From assembly GCF_029846115.1 (NCBI RefSeq), contig NZ_JARVZZ010000001.1:2108001-2172000 (forward strand): a DNA stretch of 64,000 bases, given 5' to 3'. The notes below the pieces were generated by a model. The model searched no databases and was not told the DNA's origin. It was given only the letters and a program-made list of their open reading frames with translations. The translations under genes were made by a program, and so were the position numbers. Every line of letters starts with the position of its first letter. The stretch's first letter is position 1. The stretch is from Serratia marcescens (GTDB lineage Bacteria; Pseudomonadota; Gammaproteobacteria; Enterobacterales; Enterobacteriaceae). Below are positions 1 through 8,408 of the stretch, in pieces.

Positions 1-182
1 GGCTGCTGCCGGCCAACACCAAATCGGCGCAGCGCACCGACGTCAATAACCTGGGCGGTTCGGTGGGGCTGCTGGTGCAGACCCCGGCGGATGCCGGCGT
101 GGATGAGATGTTGTCGGGCGATCTGGCGACCGCCAAGCTCTATGGCCAGCGCGTAGCGGGCTTTGCCGCCAAACTGGCGTAA
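1..182 (+). CDS. C-terminal fragment of a WrbA/flavodoxin-like FMN oxidoreductase
   Basis: The reading frame is open from the left edge of the window and stops with TAA at 180-182, giving the last 59 residues of a protein whose start lies outside. The tail, ending in a YGQRVAGFAAKL stretch, resembles the C-terminal helix of WrbA-type NAD(P)H:quinone oxidoreductases, which are flavodoxin-fold FMN enzymes. A GGSVGLLVQ stretch precedes it. The FMN-binding loop is not in view, so the assignment rests only on this short tail. A different NADPH-dependent FMN reductase family is possible. A hairpin with a T run at 313-336 lies downstream and could end its transcript. Confidence 0.5.
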   Translation, partial: LLPANTKSAQRTDVNNLGGSVGLLVQTPADAGVDEMLSGDLATAKLYGQRVAGFAAKLA

Positions 183-261
183 GGCCTTCCGTGCAGAGAG
201 AGCGGCGGTGCGGTTGAACGGACGCCGCGTTCATTTTCTCTGCACAATTGGCGTGTAAGCT

Positions 262-336
262 GCGAAATGTTATTAGCCTGCTTGGGCTAACACTGCATTT
301 CGTACAAATATTCCCGGTTCCTAGGCCGGGTTTTTT
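262..336 (+). ncRNA. Candidate small RNA or structured 3' UTR (unit A)
   Basis: A nested stem is visible: GCGAAATG at 262-269 pairs with CATTTCGT at 296-303, and inside it TTAGCC at 273-278 pairs with GGCTAA at 285-290. It is followed by a single-stranded stretch and a rho-independent terminator, CCCGG at 313-317 with CCGGG at 326-330 and six T at 331-336. The layout fits an Hfq-type sRNA, but it could equally be the 3' UTR of the preceding WrbA-like gene. I do not recognise it as a named enterobacterial sRNA, and no promoter is clear. Confidence 0.4.
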
Positions 337-366
337 GTTGCTAAGGTCTGCTTAAGCTTTCACCGC

Positions 367-462
367 TATACTGCGCGGCAGCACGGGCATGCAATGCATG
401 GCCGTGTTGTAACTGTCGATTTGCTGTTGTTCAGGCAAGCCCGCGCTATGCGGGCTTTTTTT
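367..462 (+). ncRNA. Candidate sigmaS-type small RNA (unit B)
   Basis: A TATACT -10 box at 367-372 is preceded by C, as in the CTATACT boxes favoured by RpoS holoenzyme, and no good -35 is present. About seven bases on begins a 5' hairpin in which CACGG and CATGCA pair with TGCATG and CCGTG (about 382-408). After a pyrimidine-rich linker a terminator forms, AGCCCGC with GCGGGCT and seven T, ending near 462. The predicted transcript is about 80 nt. It has no reasonable reading frame of its own. I do not recognise it as a named sRNA. Confidence 0.45.
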
Positions 463-799
463 GGGTTGTTATTGCACGGGCGGCCCAGTTGCAGGAAAAT
501 AATCGCGCAGTTATTCAAACATCATTCAACGACCAATAACCACAAAATTATTAATGTAATTAACGCCGTCGGCGGCCTATTACGCTATGCGCTATGCTGA
601 CAGCAGAGTCGGCATTATTTGCTGACGCTATGCGGGTGAGACCGCCGCGGTCGCATCAGGCTAAGAAAAGTCTGTTAATTAAATGTTAACGATTTTTATT
701 ATTGATTTGTCTGGCTTTTTTGGTTGAAATTCGAATTGACTATCCCTCACTGGCCGGGCGAGAGAGTATGCATATTATTATTCTGGTTATTAGCAAAAT

Positions 800-2260
800 A
801 TGGGCGAGGCGATGAACGCCAGAATAAACGCCAGGCATGGCCTGCCGCTAACGGTTCAGCTGATCAATCTTTTCATGCTGGCTTTTTTACTTTCTCTGGT
901 GGGTATTCTTAGCCGACCGATTGGCTCGCTTTCCTTATTTTGGCCGGTGAATGCGATTCTGCTCGGCCTGCTGCTGCGCAAACCCGTTTATGCCACGCCG
1001 CTCGGCTGGCTTACCACCTATCTGGGCATGGTCGCCGCCGATCTCAGCACCGGCGAAGGCTGGTCCCTGGCGCTGTGGCTGAACGCCTGCAACATGTCGC
1101 TGATCGCCGTCGGTTACGGTATCATGCTGATGCTGCCCCAGTCTCAACGGCGCATGGGTAAACCCCAGGCGATACTCTATATGTTCAGCGCCAGTCTGGC
1201 CGGTGCGGCGGTGGCGTCGACGCTGTCGGTGCTGCGCAACGACAGCCTGTACAACAACACGGTGGTGGTTGCCTGGCTGGCCTGGTTCAGCGAGCAGTTC
1301 TCGACGACCTTGCTGCTGTTGCCGGTGCTGATGGCGGCGCCGCGGCTGAAGCAGCTGTTGCGCATGCAGGTGCGTTGGCGTTTGAAAGGCTGCCTGCCGC
1401 TGCTGGCGCTGCTGCTGTCGCTGGTGTTCAGCGTCTATATCGGCGGGCCGGGCGCCATCGCCTTCCCGATCCCGGCGCTGCTGTGGTGCGCGGTGCGCTA
1501 CCCGCTGTTCCCCGTGACGTTGCTGACGCTGTTGACCGGCATGACCGAAATCAGCAGCATTTCCGCCAACCTGGTGCTGTACGAAACGCCGAACAACCAC
1601 AACGCCTTCCTCGACACGCTGATGTCCGCCCGCTTGGGCATCGCCATGCTGGTGATGGGGCCGCTGATCCTCGCCAGCTCTATCGCCGCCAATCGCAAGC
1701 TGATGCGGCGTCTGGAGCACAGCGCCAACCACGATTTTCTGACCGGGGTGCTGGCGCGCAGCGCGATGACGCGCAAAGCGGGCGAGCTGCTGGAGCACAA
1801 GCACCGCTCGAAAGAGGCGGTGTCGCTCCTGCTGATCGACATCGATCATTTCAAGCAGATCAACGATACGCACGGCCACAGCGCCGGCGATCAGGTTTTG
1901 GCGTCGTTCGCGCACATCGTGCGGCGCGAGCTGCGCCACGATCAGCTGTTCGGCCGCCTGGGCGGGGAAGAGTTCGCCATCATGCTGCCGCGCGCGCTGG
2001 CGGCGCAGGGCGTGGCGCTGGGGGAGCATCTGCGCCGGCTGGTGGAGCAGGCGCAGCTGCAGGCGGAGGGCAAACAGACGCTGAAAATCACCATCAGCGT
2101 CGGCGTCGCCAGCCTGGCGATGAACGAGGTCAAATCGCTGGAGCAGTTGATGAATATGGCGGATATCGCGCTGTATCGCGCCAAATCGCAGGGGCGTAAT
2201 CGGGTGGAGTCGTTCAATGTGGTGAGCGGCAACAGCGTCGAGCATATCCTGTTTCGCTAA
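800..2260 (+). CDS. MASE1-domain diguanylate cyclase (GGEEF)
   Basis: Makes cyclic di-GMP from two GTP at the inner membrane. The first roughly 300 residues are a multi-helix hydrophobic block with a FWPVNAILLGLLLRKP stretch typical of MASE1 sensor domains. The GGDEF domain follows, with its signature GGEEF at residues 388-392, an intact active form. The product-inhibition I-site, normally RxxD nine residues before the signature, reads RHDQ here, so feedback inhibition by c-di-GMP may be weak or lost. ATG at 800 has no Shine-Dalgarno; ATG at 812 lies 2 nt after GAGG, so the start could be either. It stands alone, with the next gene on the other strand. The c-di-GMP role is firm; the sensed signal is unknown. 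Confidence 0.85.
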   Translation: MGEAMNARINARHGLPLTVQLINLFMLAFLLSLVGILSRPIGSLSLFWPVNAILLGLLLRKPVYATPLGWLTTYLGMVAADLSTGEGWSLALWLNACNMSLIAVGYGIMLMLPQSQRRMGKPQAILYMFSASLAGAAVASTLSVLRNDSLYNNTVVVAWLAWFSEQFSTTLLLLPVLMAAPRLKQLLRMQVRWRLKGCLPLLALLLSLVFSVYIGGPGAIAFPIPALLWCAVRYPLFPVTLLTLLTGMTEISSISANLVLYETPNNHNAFLDTLMSARLGIAMLVMGPLILASSIAANRKLMRRLEHSANHDFLTGVLARSAMTRKAGELLEHKHRSKEAVSLLLIDIDHFKQINDTHGHSAGDQVLASFAHIVRRELRHDQLFGRLGGEEFAIMLPRALAAQGVALGEHLRRLVEQAQLQAEGKQTLKITISVGVASLAMNEVKSLEQLMNMADIALYRAKSQGRNRVESFNVVSGNSVEHILFR

Positions 2261-2266
2261 GCGTTT

Positions 2267-2428
2267 TCAGCCCTGTCTGGGTTCGAATCGGGTCTCGCAA
2301 TTAGGGCAAATCAGTATTACGTCTTGCAGCATCGCCGCGCATTTTTGCCGGGTAACATAGCCGCATTTAGGGCAGACGATGTTGGTGGAACGGTTGGTAA
2401 AACCTTTGACGCTGTGGGAATCGGACAT
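2267..2428 (-). CDS. Small zinc-ribbon protein (YnfU-like)
   Basis: A 53-residue protein with two CxxC knuckles at residues 19-22 (CPKC) and 41-44 (CPNC), the layout of a single treble-clef or zinc-ribbon fold. A GTG 30 bases upstream stays in frame, but no Shine-Dalgarno precedes it; the ATG at 2428 has an AGG about 10 bases ahead and gives the usual length of this family. It resembles the enterobacterial YnfU-type small zinc proteins, whose function is unknown. The stop lies six bases from the end of the convergent diguanylate cyclase gene. Binding of one Zn2+ is inferred from the cysteines. Confidence 0.65.
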   Translation of the reverse strand: MSDSHSVKGFTNRSTNIVCPKCGYVTRQKCAAMLQDVILICPNCETRFEPRQG

Positions 2429-2509
2429 ATCGATAGCCTGTGCCAGGTGAAAACTCACGCTAACACAGGAGACGATAAATTACGTTGGTTATTTTCTGCA
2501 CATCGCTGC

Positions 2510-2989
2510 TTACAGGCTCTTCAGCGCCTTGATGGTCTCATCCATATCGATCTCGTGCTCGGAGAAGGTATGGGTGGTGTTCTGGAAGGTGGTGATGGTC
2601 AGCATGCGCAGCGTTTGCATGGCCTGCGCCTGGTCTTCTGACTGCGGGCGAATGCGGTTCATCAGCAGGCCGACCGACAGCACGGTGTTCTCTTTATCCA
2701 CGTCGGCTTTGACCGGCACTTCCTTGGTGAAAGTATTGAAAGACTTGATGCTGGTGATCTTGATTCTTTCATTGGCGATGATGATGTATTTGCTGGGCGC
2801 CAATACTTTGACCGCATAAGCCGACGGGCCTTTGGTGTTGTTGGTCGGTTCGAAGGTCACCGCTGCGTTTTTCTTAATCAGCTCCGGGTTTTGCACTTTA
2901 ATCACGTGAAAATAACGATTTTCTCCGTTCTCGTCGGTAATAAAGCCGAAGCCTTTGTCTTCAAAAAAAGTCGTTATCTTGCCGTTCAT
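2510..2989 (-). CDS. Cold-shock-domain protein with C-terminal extension
   Basis: The first roughly 65 residues form a cold-shock (OB-fold) nucleic-acid-binding domain, with the RNP1-like motif KGFGFI at residues 12-17 and an RNP2-like YFHV near residue 27. Unlike 70-residue Csp proteins it carries about 95 more residues, which look like a mixed alpha/beta domain (IIIANERIKITSI, then SVGLLMNRIRPQ) with no family I can name. The ATG at 2989 is preferred to an in-frame GTG at 3001 because GAGA lies just ahead of it. It is likely an RNA or ssDNA binder. It is not linked to a neighbouring operon: the upstream gene is divergent, at 3156. Confidence 0.75.
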   Translation of the reverse strand: MNGKITTFFEDKGFGFITDENGENRYFHVIKVQNPELIKKNAAVTFEPTNNTKGPSAYAVKVLAPSKYIIIANERIKITSIKSFNTFTKEVPVKADVDKENTVLSVGLLMNRIRPQSEDQAQAMQTLRMLTITTFQNTTHTFSEHEIDMDETIKALKSL

Positions 2990-3155
2990 CGCTATTCTCA
3001 CAAAAGGGTTCTATACAGCGCTTATGATAGCGCGGAATGCCTTGCAGCGACAGATTGCGCGGGCGGCATTTAGTCATGCGATAACGGCATTTAGCGGCTT
3101 TCCCCCCACATGCTATGTTCATGCTGACTTCATTCAATGCGAAAAAGGAATATCG

Positions 3156-3665
3156 ATGGGCATCAAACGTCTCAATCACGCCGTGCTGTATGTCAGCGAC
3201 GTGCGGCAGAGCGCCGACTTTTATCATCAGGTGTTGGGGTTTAAGCTCAAGCCGTCCGACAGCCCCGATCGGGCGGTGTTTACCCAGGCCGCCGATTCGG
3301 ACAACGATCACGATTTGGCGCTGTTCAGCAAGAACCTGGGCCAGCAGCGCGCCGGGGTCTTTCGCGCCAACAACGAGCCGCCGGCGGAGCATGAGCCACC
3401 GGCTGGGTTGTACCATCTGGCCTGGGAAGTGGACAGCCTGGAGGAGCTGGAGCGCATTCGTCACCAGTTGGCCGAACGCGGCATTCTCGGGCTGGAAGAG
3501 GATCACGGCGTGCACAAGAGCATTTATGGTCACGATCCGGACGGGCTGCTGTTCGAGGTGACCTGGTTTATTCCGCCGGCGCTGCTGACCGACGAGGACA
3601 AAAACCAGCAGGGGATCCGCCCACTGGATTTCGCCGCCGAAAAGCGGCGTTTCGCCGGCCGGTAA
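3156..3665 (+). CDS. VOC (glyoxalase/dioxygenase fold) family protein
   Basis: A 169-residue single-gene member of the vicinal-oxygen-chelate superfamily. The paired beta-alpha-beta-beta-beta modules begin at RLNHAVLYVSD and GLYHLAWEVDS; candidate metal ligands are His8, His87 and Glu134 (in LLFEVTW), the usual His/His/Glu set. The reaction cannot be told from sequence: glyoxalases, extradiol dioxygenases and fosfomycin-type thiol transferases share this fold. The start at 3156 has AAAGGA 7 bases upstream; a longer frame opens at 2955 but would overlap the divergent cold-shock gene's promoter. A perfect GC hairpin at 3678-3697 separates it from the convergent ABC gene. Confidence 0.75.
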   Translation: MGIKRLNHAVLYVSDVRQSADFYHQVLGFKLKPSDSPDRAVFTQAADSDNDHDLALFSKNLGQQRAGVFRANNEPPAEHEPPAGLYHLAWEVDSLEELERIRHQLAERGILGLEEDHGVHKSIYGHDPDGLLFEVTWFIPPALLTDEDKNQQGIRPLDFAAEKRRFAGR

Positions 3666-3677
3666 GCGGCTCGGGTA

Positions 3678-3697
3678 CGGGGCGCCGCGGCGCCCCG
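3678..3697. terminator. GC-rich palindrome between convergent genes
   Basis: A 20-base self-complementary sequence between the stop codons of the VOC gene and the ABC ATPase gene. It can form a strong hairpin in either transcript but has no T run, so intrinsic termination is uncertain. Confidence 0.45.
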
Positions 3698-3701
3698 ACG
3701 A

Positions 3702-4529
3702 TCACAGCACTTTGTTGAGGAAGTTGACGGTGCGCGGATGCTGCGGCTGAGCCAGCACTTGCCTGGCATCGCCCTGCTCGACAATCTGCCCGTCGACCAT
3801 AAACACCACCCGATCCGCCGCTTCGCGCGCAAAGCCGATTTCATGGGTAACCACCACCAGCGTGACGCCCAGATCCGCCAACCCCTTTATCACGTCCAGC
3901 ACTTCGCCGACCAGCTCAGGATCGAGCGCGGAGGTGGGTTCATCGAACAGGATCACCTTCGGGTTCAGCGCCAATGCGCGCGCAATGGCGATGCGCTGCT
4001 GTTGGCCGCCGGAGAGGTGGCGCGGGTAGGCGTCCGCCTTGTGGCGCAGCCCGACGGTGTCCAACAGCTCATAGGCGACCGCTTTTGCCCGTTCGCGGGA
4101 GTGGATCTTGTGCACCACCGGCGCTTCGATGATGTTTTCCAGCACCGTCAGGTGCGGGAACAGGTTGAAATTCTGGAACACATAGCCGACGTTGATGCGT
4201 TGCCGAAGGATGGCCTTTTCCTTCAGCTCATACAGCCGGTTGCCCTTGCGGCGATAGCCGACGTAGTCGCCGTCGATGCGGATAAACCCCTCATCGACGC
4301 GCTCTAGGTGGTTGATCGCCCGCAGCAGCGTCGACTTGCCGGAACCAGAAGGGCCGAGGATCACGGTCACGGTACCCGGCTGCAGCGTCAGGCTAACGTC
4401 GTCCAACGCTTTGTGTTTGCCGAAGAACTTGCTGACGTTGCTGATTTCGATCAGGCCGCGTGCCGGCACCGGGGTGAGATTGCGCGCCGGCTGCTCGGGC
4501 AAGGCATAATAATCAATGGCTTCAGACAT
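3702..4529 (-). CDS. Amino-acid-type ABC transporter ATPase (YxeO/TcyN-like)
   Basis: The ATP-hydrolysing subunit of a polar-amino-acid importer, acting on the cytoplasmic face with the permease encoded just upstream. Walker [10 protein letters not shown] is at residues 59-67, the signature LSGGQ at 172-176 and Walker B VILFDE at 192-197, followed by the switch histidine in VVVTHE. At 275 residues it is about 25 longer than GltL because of an N-terminal lead. It is the last gene of the minus-strand cluster, starting 9 bases after the permease stop. Gene content around it matches B. subtilis yxeKLMNOP, so the likely substrate is a sulfur-containing amino acid derivative; this is inferred from context. 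Confidence 0.85.
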   Translation of the reverse strand: MSEAIDYYALPEQPARNLTPVPARGLIEISNVSKFFGKHKALDDVSLTLQPGTVTVILGPSGSGKSTLLRAINHLERVDEGFIRIDGDYVGYRRKGNRLYELKEKAILRQRINVGYVFQNFNLFPHLTVLENIIEAPVVHKIHSRERAKAVAYELLDTVGLRHKADAYPRHLSGGQQQRIAIARALALNPKVILFDEPTSALDPELVGEVLDVIKGLADLGVTLVVVTHEIGFAREAADRVVFMVDGQIVEQGDARQVLAQPQHPRTVNFLNKVL

Positions 4530-4538
4530 GTGGGTCTC

Positions 4539-5426
4539 CTAACGTTTTAGCCAGCCGGCCAGTTTCTGCCAGGGCGTCGGCGGCAGTTCGCGCACTGCGC
4601 CTCGGGCGAAATAGCGCTCGATGTAGTATTGGATCACCGACAGTGCGGTGGTGATGAACAGATACCAGACGGTGGCGACCATCAGCAGCGGTATCACCTG
4701 CTGGGTGCGGTTATAGATCACCTGAATGGTGTAAAACAGCTCCGGCAGCGCCAGCACGTAAACGATTGAGGTGCCTTTCGCCAGGCTGATGATCTCGTTG
4801 AAGCCGGTCGGAATAATGGAGCGCAGCGCCTGCGGCAGAATGATGCGGAAGGTGCGGCGATAGCCCGGCAGGCCCAGCGCCGCCGCCGCTTCGTGCTGGC
4901 CGTAATCCACACCCAGGATGCCGCCGCGGATGATCTCGGCGGTGTAGGCGGACTGCACCAGCGTCAGGCCCAGCACCGCCACGGCGAACTGGCCGAGAAT
5001 GTCGATGGTCGGGTAGCTGGCGAACACCACGGAAGTGAAGGGAATGCCCAGCGAGATGGCCTCGTACAGGTAGGAAAAGTTGTACAGGATGATCAGCACC
5101 AGAATCAGCGGCAGTGAGCGAAACAGCCAGATATAACCCCAGGCCAGCGACGCCAACAGGTAAGAGCGCGACAGCCGCGCCAGCGCCAGCAGGGTGCCGA
5201 ACAGGATGCTGAACAACGTGCCGAGCAGCGTCAGCAGCAGGGTTTGCCCCAGCCCCGCCAGCACCGCCGGCGCGAAGAACCATTCGGCGAACACGCCCCA
5301 CTCCCAGCGCGCGTTGCCCGCCACCGATTGCACGATGGCGGCCAGAATAAACAGCGAAAACAGCGCGCCGATCAGCCGCAGCGGATAGCGGGCGGGCACC
5401 ACTTTCAAGACGTCTTGTTTGGACAT
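4539..5426 (-). CDS. Amino-acid-type ABC transporter permease (YxeN-like)
   Basis: A 295-residue inner-membrane permease of the HisMQ/GltJK family. Membrane segments alternate with short loops, and the conserved cytoplasmic coupling loop reads EAAAALGLPGYRRTFRIILPQALR, the EAA motif that docks on the ATPase. Only one permease gene is present, so the channel is probably a homodimer. An additional charged C-terminal tail (LPPTPWQKLAGWLKR) follows the last helix. It lies between the GNAT gene (30-base gap) and the ATPase gene (9-base gap) in the same transcript. The substrate is inferred from the cluster, not from the protein. Confidence 0.85.
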   Translation of the reverse strand: MSKQDVLKVVPARYPLRLIGALFSLFILAAIVQSVAGNARWEWGVFAEWFFAPAVLAGLGQTLLLTLLGTLFSILFGTLLALARLSRSYLLASLAWGYIWLFRSLPLILVLIILYNFSYLYEAISLGIPFTSVVFASYPTIDILGQFAVAVLGLTLVQSAYTAEIIRGGILGVDYGQHEAAAALGLPGYRRTFRIILPQALRSIIPTGFNEIISLAKGTSIVYVLALPELFYTIQVIYNRTQQVIPLLMVATVWYLFITTALSVIQYYIERYFARGAVRELPPTPWQKLAGWLKR

Positions 5427-5456
5427 TTTATGTCTCCTGATACAGATAAAGGGGCC

Positions 5457-5984
5457 TTAGGCGATTTTCCTTTCCGACGCGCAACAACACGCGTCCTCTG
5501 CAATCAGGCTTTTGCGGAACGGCAGGCGGCCATCGTAGGGCGGGCGGCTGTAAACCTCGCTGTCGACGGTGGGATCGAACTGCGGCTGATACCCGTTGCG
5601 CAGATACAGGCCCACCGCTTCGGGCTGGCGAAAACCGGTGGTCAGATAGAGCCGGCGATATCCCTGCGCCAGCGCCAGCGTTTCGAGCTGCTGTAACACC
5701 CGCTGCGCCAGGCCCTGGCGCCGCAGATCGCCCCGCGTCCAGATGCGCTTCAGCTCGGCGGTTTGTGCGTCATAGCGTTTGAAGGCGCCCATGGCGATCG
5801 GCGTGCCGGCGCGCAACAGCACGATGAAGGCCCCTTGCGGCGGCGCGTACAGATCCAGCGCTTCCGGTTCCTGGTCACCAAAATAGTCGCCGTAACGCTG
5901 GCGATATTCGCCGAACAGCCCCTCGATCACCGGGGCGATCAGCGGATCGGTCGGCAGCGTTTGAATGAAGGTGTCTTGCGTCAT
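5457..5984 (-). CDS. GNAT N-acetyltransferase in the sulfur-amino-acid cluster (YxeL/SnaB-like)
   Basis: A 175-residue acetyl-CoA-dependent N-acetyltransferase. The pyrophosphate-binding motif A is RRQGLA at residues 88-93, and the PEAVGLYLRNGY segment at 121-132 is motif B. The C-terminus carries an unusual ACCCA cysteine run. In the B. subtilis yxe and ytm operons the acetyltransferase N-acetylates S-modified cysteine before the monooxygenase cleaves it; the same order of steps is inferred here from the neighbouring monooxygenase and deacylase. It sits 9 bases from the stop of the binding-protein gene. Without the context it would only be called a generic GNAT. Confidence 0.75.
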   Translation of the reverse strand: MTQDTFIQTLPTDPLIAPVIEGLFGEYRQRYGDYFGDQEPEALDLYAPPQGAFIVLLRAGTPIAMGAFKRYDAQTAELKRIWTRGDLRRQGLAQRVLQQLETLALAQGYRRLYLTTGFRQPEAVGLYLRNGYQPQFDPTVDSEVYSRPPYDGRLPFRKSLIAEDACCCASERKIA

Positions 5985-5993
5985 CGCGCGCTC

Positions 5994-6914
5994 CTAATCG
6001 CCCAGGCCGGGCGGGTTGATTTCCGACTGCGCAAGGCGTTCGACGCTCTCGCCCCAGCGGTTGAGCACCCGATCGTACTGCCCGCCGCGGATCGCGCCGT
6101 TCAGCGCTTCGTTCACCGCCTGCACCAGCCCGTTGCCTTTACGGGTGGTGACGGCGATGTGCGCCGCCTTGGGCCAACCGCCTTCCACCGTGCCCGCCAG
6201 CCGGGTGCGGCCGTTCAGCGCCGCCTTATAGGCGCCCAGCACGTTCGGCCCGAAGTAGGCGTCGGCCCGACCAGACTGGATCGCCAGCGTGGCGGCCGCA
6301 TCGTCGGTCACGTAGATCGGCTGGAAGGGTTTGAGCCCCTGCTGCTGATTCTGCTTGTCCCACGCCAGCAAGATGGCTTCCTGATTGGTGCCGGAGCCGA
6401 CGATAATTTTTAATCCGGCGATATCGGCAGGCTGTTTGATCGTCGCGATCTTGCCGCCGGTTTTGACGTAAAAGCCGAGCGAGTCGATGCGGTAGGTGGC
6501 GAAGTCGAAGCGGGTTTTGCGCTCTTTGGTCACGGTGACGTTGGTGATGGCCGCATCATACTTGCCGGAAACCACCCCGAGCGGCCAGTCTTCCCACGAG
6601 GTTTGCACCACGTTAAGCGTTAGGCCCAGGCTGTCGGCCACCAGCTGCGCGATATCCACTTCGCTGCCGATCAGCCGCCGGTTGTCGGCAGCGAACAGCG
6701 CCAGCGGCGGCGTGTTGAGCGCGGCGATCGCGACGGTGAATTGGCCCGGCTTCACGAAGTGGAAATCGGCCGGCAGTTTGGCGATCGCCTGCGGATTTTT
6801 CGGCGCGTGGATCGGGATTTCATTGGCCTGTAAATCGATGCCGGTGCCCGCCTGCGCGGCGCCGGTCAGGCTCAGCAAGGCCGCCACGAGGGCGGCGGTA
6901 ACGGTTTTCTGCAT
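5994..6914 (-). CDS. Periplasmic amino-acid-type solute-binding protein (YxeM-like)
   Basis: A 306-residue type-II periplasmic binding protein of SBP family 3. A Sec signal peptide is clear (KTVTAALVAALLSLTGAAQA, likely cleaved after residue 22). The core contains the family's TVAIAALNTPPLALFAADN first strand and the ITNVTVTKERKTRFDFATY segment that contacts the ligand amino-acid moiety. It delivers its ligand to the permease/ATPase pair encoded downstream. There is no lipobox, so it is soluble in the periplasm. Genes on both sides are within 27 bases, so co-transcription is likely. The ligand is inferred to be a cysteine S-conjugate or related sulfur compound. Confidence 0.85.
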   Translation of the reverse strand: MQKTVTAALVAALLSLTGAAQAGTGIDLQANEIPIHAPKNPQAIAKLPADFHFVKPGQFTVAIAALNTPPLALFAADNRRLIGSEVDIAQLVADSLGLTLNVVQTSWEDWPLGVVSGKYDAAITNVTVTKERKTRFDFATYRIDSLGFYVKTGGKIATIKQPADIAGLKIIVGSGTNQEAILLAWDKQNQQQGLKPFQPIYVTDDAAATLAIQSGRADAYFGPNVLGAYKAALNGRTRLAGTVEGGWPKAAHIAVTTRKGNGLVQAVNEALNGAIRGGQYDRVLNRWGESVERLAQSEINPPGLGD

Positions 6915-6940
6915 AGCGGGTATCCCTGAAAGCGATCTTA

Positions 6941-8266
6941 TTATTGGGTGAATCTGTTCAACGGGCGCTTCAGGCCCAGGTGTTCGCGCAGCGTGTCGCC
7001 GTGGTACGCCTGGCGGAACAGGCCACGTTGTTGCAGGACGGGCACCACCCGATCGACGAAGTGGCCGAAGGCGTTGGGCGTACCGCCGCTGATGATGAAA
7101 CCGTCGGCGGCTTTGCCGTCGAACCAGCGTTGCAGACCGTCCGCCACCGCTTCCGGCGTGCCGCTGAACACCGGGCGCGGCGAGGCGGCCTCCAGCGCTA
7201 CCTGGCGCAGCGTGAGATTACGCTCGCGGGCGCTGCGCTTGATGGCGTCGGTGGTGCTGCGGAAGCTGTTTTGCCCCAGATCGCCGATGTCCGGGAAGGG
7301 CGCGTCCAGCGGATGACGGGCGAAGTCGTAATGCTCGAAGTAGCGGCCGAGGTAGTTGAGGGCATTCTCGATGCTGACCAGGCGGGCGGTCTCCTGGTAC
7401 TGGCGCTCGACGTCCGCGTCGTCGTCGCCGACGATCACGCTGACGCCCTGGAAGATGCGCAGGTCGTCCGGTTCGCGCCCCTGTTCCACCAGCTGCCGCT
7501 TCACGTCCTGATAGAAATCCTGTGCCTGCTCAAGCGTGTCGTGATGGGTGAAGATCGCATCGGCGTGTTGGGCCGCCAGATGCTTGCCGTCTTCTGAGGC
7601 GCCGGCCTGGAACAGGATCGGGCGCCCCTGCGGCGTGCGGCCGATGTTCAGCGGCCCCTGCACCGAGAAGAATTCCCCCTGGTGATTGAGTGTGTGCAGT
7701 TTGCCGGTGCGGAAGAATTCGCCGCTGGCCTTATTACGCACGAAAGCGTCGTCTTCCCAGGAATCCCACAGCCCTTTGGCGACGTCGAGAAATTCGCCGG
7801 CGATACGGTAACGCAGGCTGTGTTCCGGGTGTTCTGTGCGCGAGAAGTTTTTGGCCGAGCCTTCCAGCGGCGACGTCACCACGTTCCAGCCGGCGCGGCC
7901 GTTGCTCAGGTGATCGAGGCTGGCGAACTGGCGGGCGACGGTGAACGGATCGCTATAGGAGGTGGAGAGGGTGCCCACCAGGCCGATTTTATCGGTGGCG
8001 GCGGACAGCGCGGCCAGCAGGGTGAGCGGTTCGAAACGATTAAGAAAATGCGGAATGGATTTTTCGTTGATATATAACCCATCGGCGACGAAGACGAAAT
8101 CGAATTTCCCCTGTTCGGCTTTTTTCGCCGAGGCGATATTAAATTCGAGGTTAATGCTGGCGTCGGCGGTGGCGTCCGGATGGCGCCAGGCGGACATATT
8201 TCCCGATGCGCCATGCAGAATGGCGCCCAGGCGCAATTGCCGTTGATTATTCGCGTTGTCGCTCAT
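6941..8266 (-). CDS. NtaA/YxeK-type FMN-dependent monooxygenase
   Basis: A 441-residue luciferase-like two-component monooxygenase of the nitrilotriacetate/DszA/SnaA class, which uses FMNH2 supplied by a separate reductase (no reductase gene is in the cluster). Family features include the early [18 protein letters not shown] strand, [32 protein letters not shown], and [19 protein letters not shown]. In B. subtilis YxeK, of similar size, acts on N-acetyl-S-(2-succino)cysteine. The same kind of C-S bond oxygenation is inferred here. It is first in the five-gene transcript; a terminator at 8409-8434 separates it from the deacylase gene upstream, and a promoter probably lies at about 8270-8400. 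Confidence 0.85.
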   Translation of the reverse strand: MSDNANNQRQLRLGAILHGASGNMSAWRHPDATADASINLEFNIASAKKAEQGKFDFVFVADGLYINEKSIPHFLNRFEPLTLLAALSAATDKIGLVGTLSTSYSDPFTVARQFASLDHLSNGRAGWNVVTSPLEGSAKNFSRTEHPEHSLRYRIAGEFLDVAKGLWDSWEDDAFVRNKASGEFFRTGKLHTLNHQGEFFSVQGPLNIGRTPQGRPILFQAGASEDGKHLAAQHADAIFTHHDTLEQAQDFYQDVKRQLVEQGREPDDLRIFQGVSVIVGDDDADVERQYQETARLVSIENALNYLGRYFEHYDFARHPLDAPFPDIGDLGQNSFRSTTDAIKRSARERNLTLRQVALEAASPRPVFSGTPEAVADGLQRWFDGKAADGFIISGGTPNAFGHFVDRVVPVLQQRGLFRQAYHGDTLREHLGLKRPLNRFTQ

Positions 8267-8408
8267 CGTGATTATCCTGTCATGCGCCGCAGAGGCGCGC
8301 GGTGTCTGATGGGTTCACTATTGATGAGCGGCGGCGGGATGTAAAACAACAAAACAGCATATTCAAATGTTGAAAACTGCAAATATCATGACGGGTGAAA
8401 TAATAAAG

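Larger units (their letters stand above)
183..799. other. Gene-free 617-bp stretch holding two sRNA-like units
   Basis: No convincing protein gene is visible. The first half holds two structured segments, each ending in a hairpin plus T run (listed separately at 262-336 and 367-462). The second half is AT-rich, includes the inverted repeat GTTAA/TTAAC at about 674-690, and must contain the promoter of the diguanylate cyclase that follows; no clear -35/-10 pair could be fixed there. Confidence 0.6.

Noticed and set aside
935..2245. 436-residue open frame antisense to the MASE1 diguanylate cyclase gene
   Set aside because: Gln/His/Arg-rich composition typical of the reverse of a GC-rich gene; the plus-strand frame has clear domain motifs.
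2267..2458. Longer GTG-start version of the small zinc-ribbon protein
   Set aside because: No Shine-Dalgarno before the GTG, and the additional 10 residues do not look like the family.
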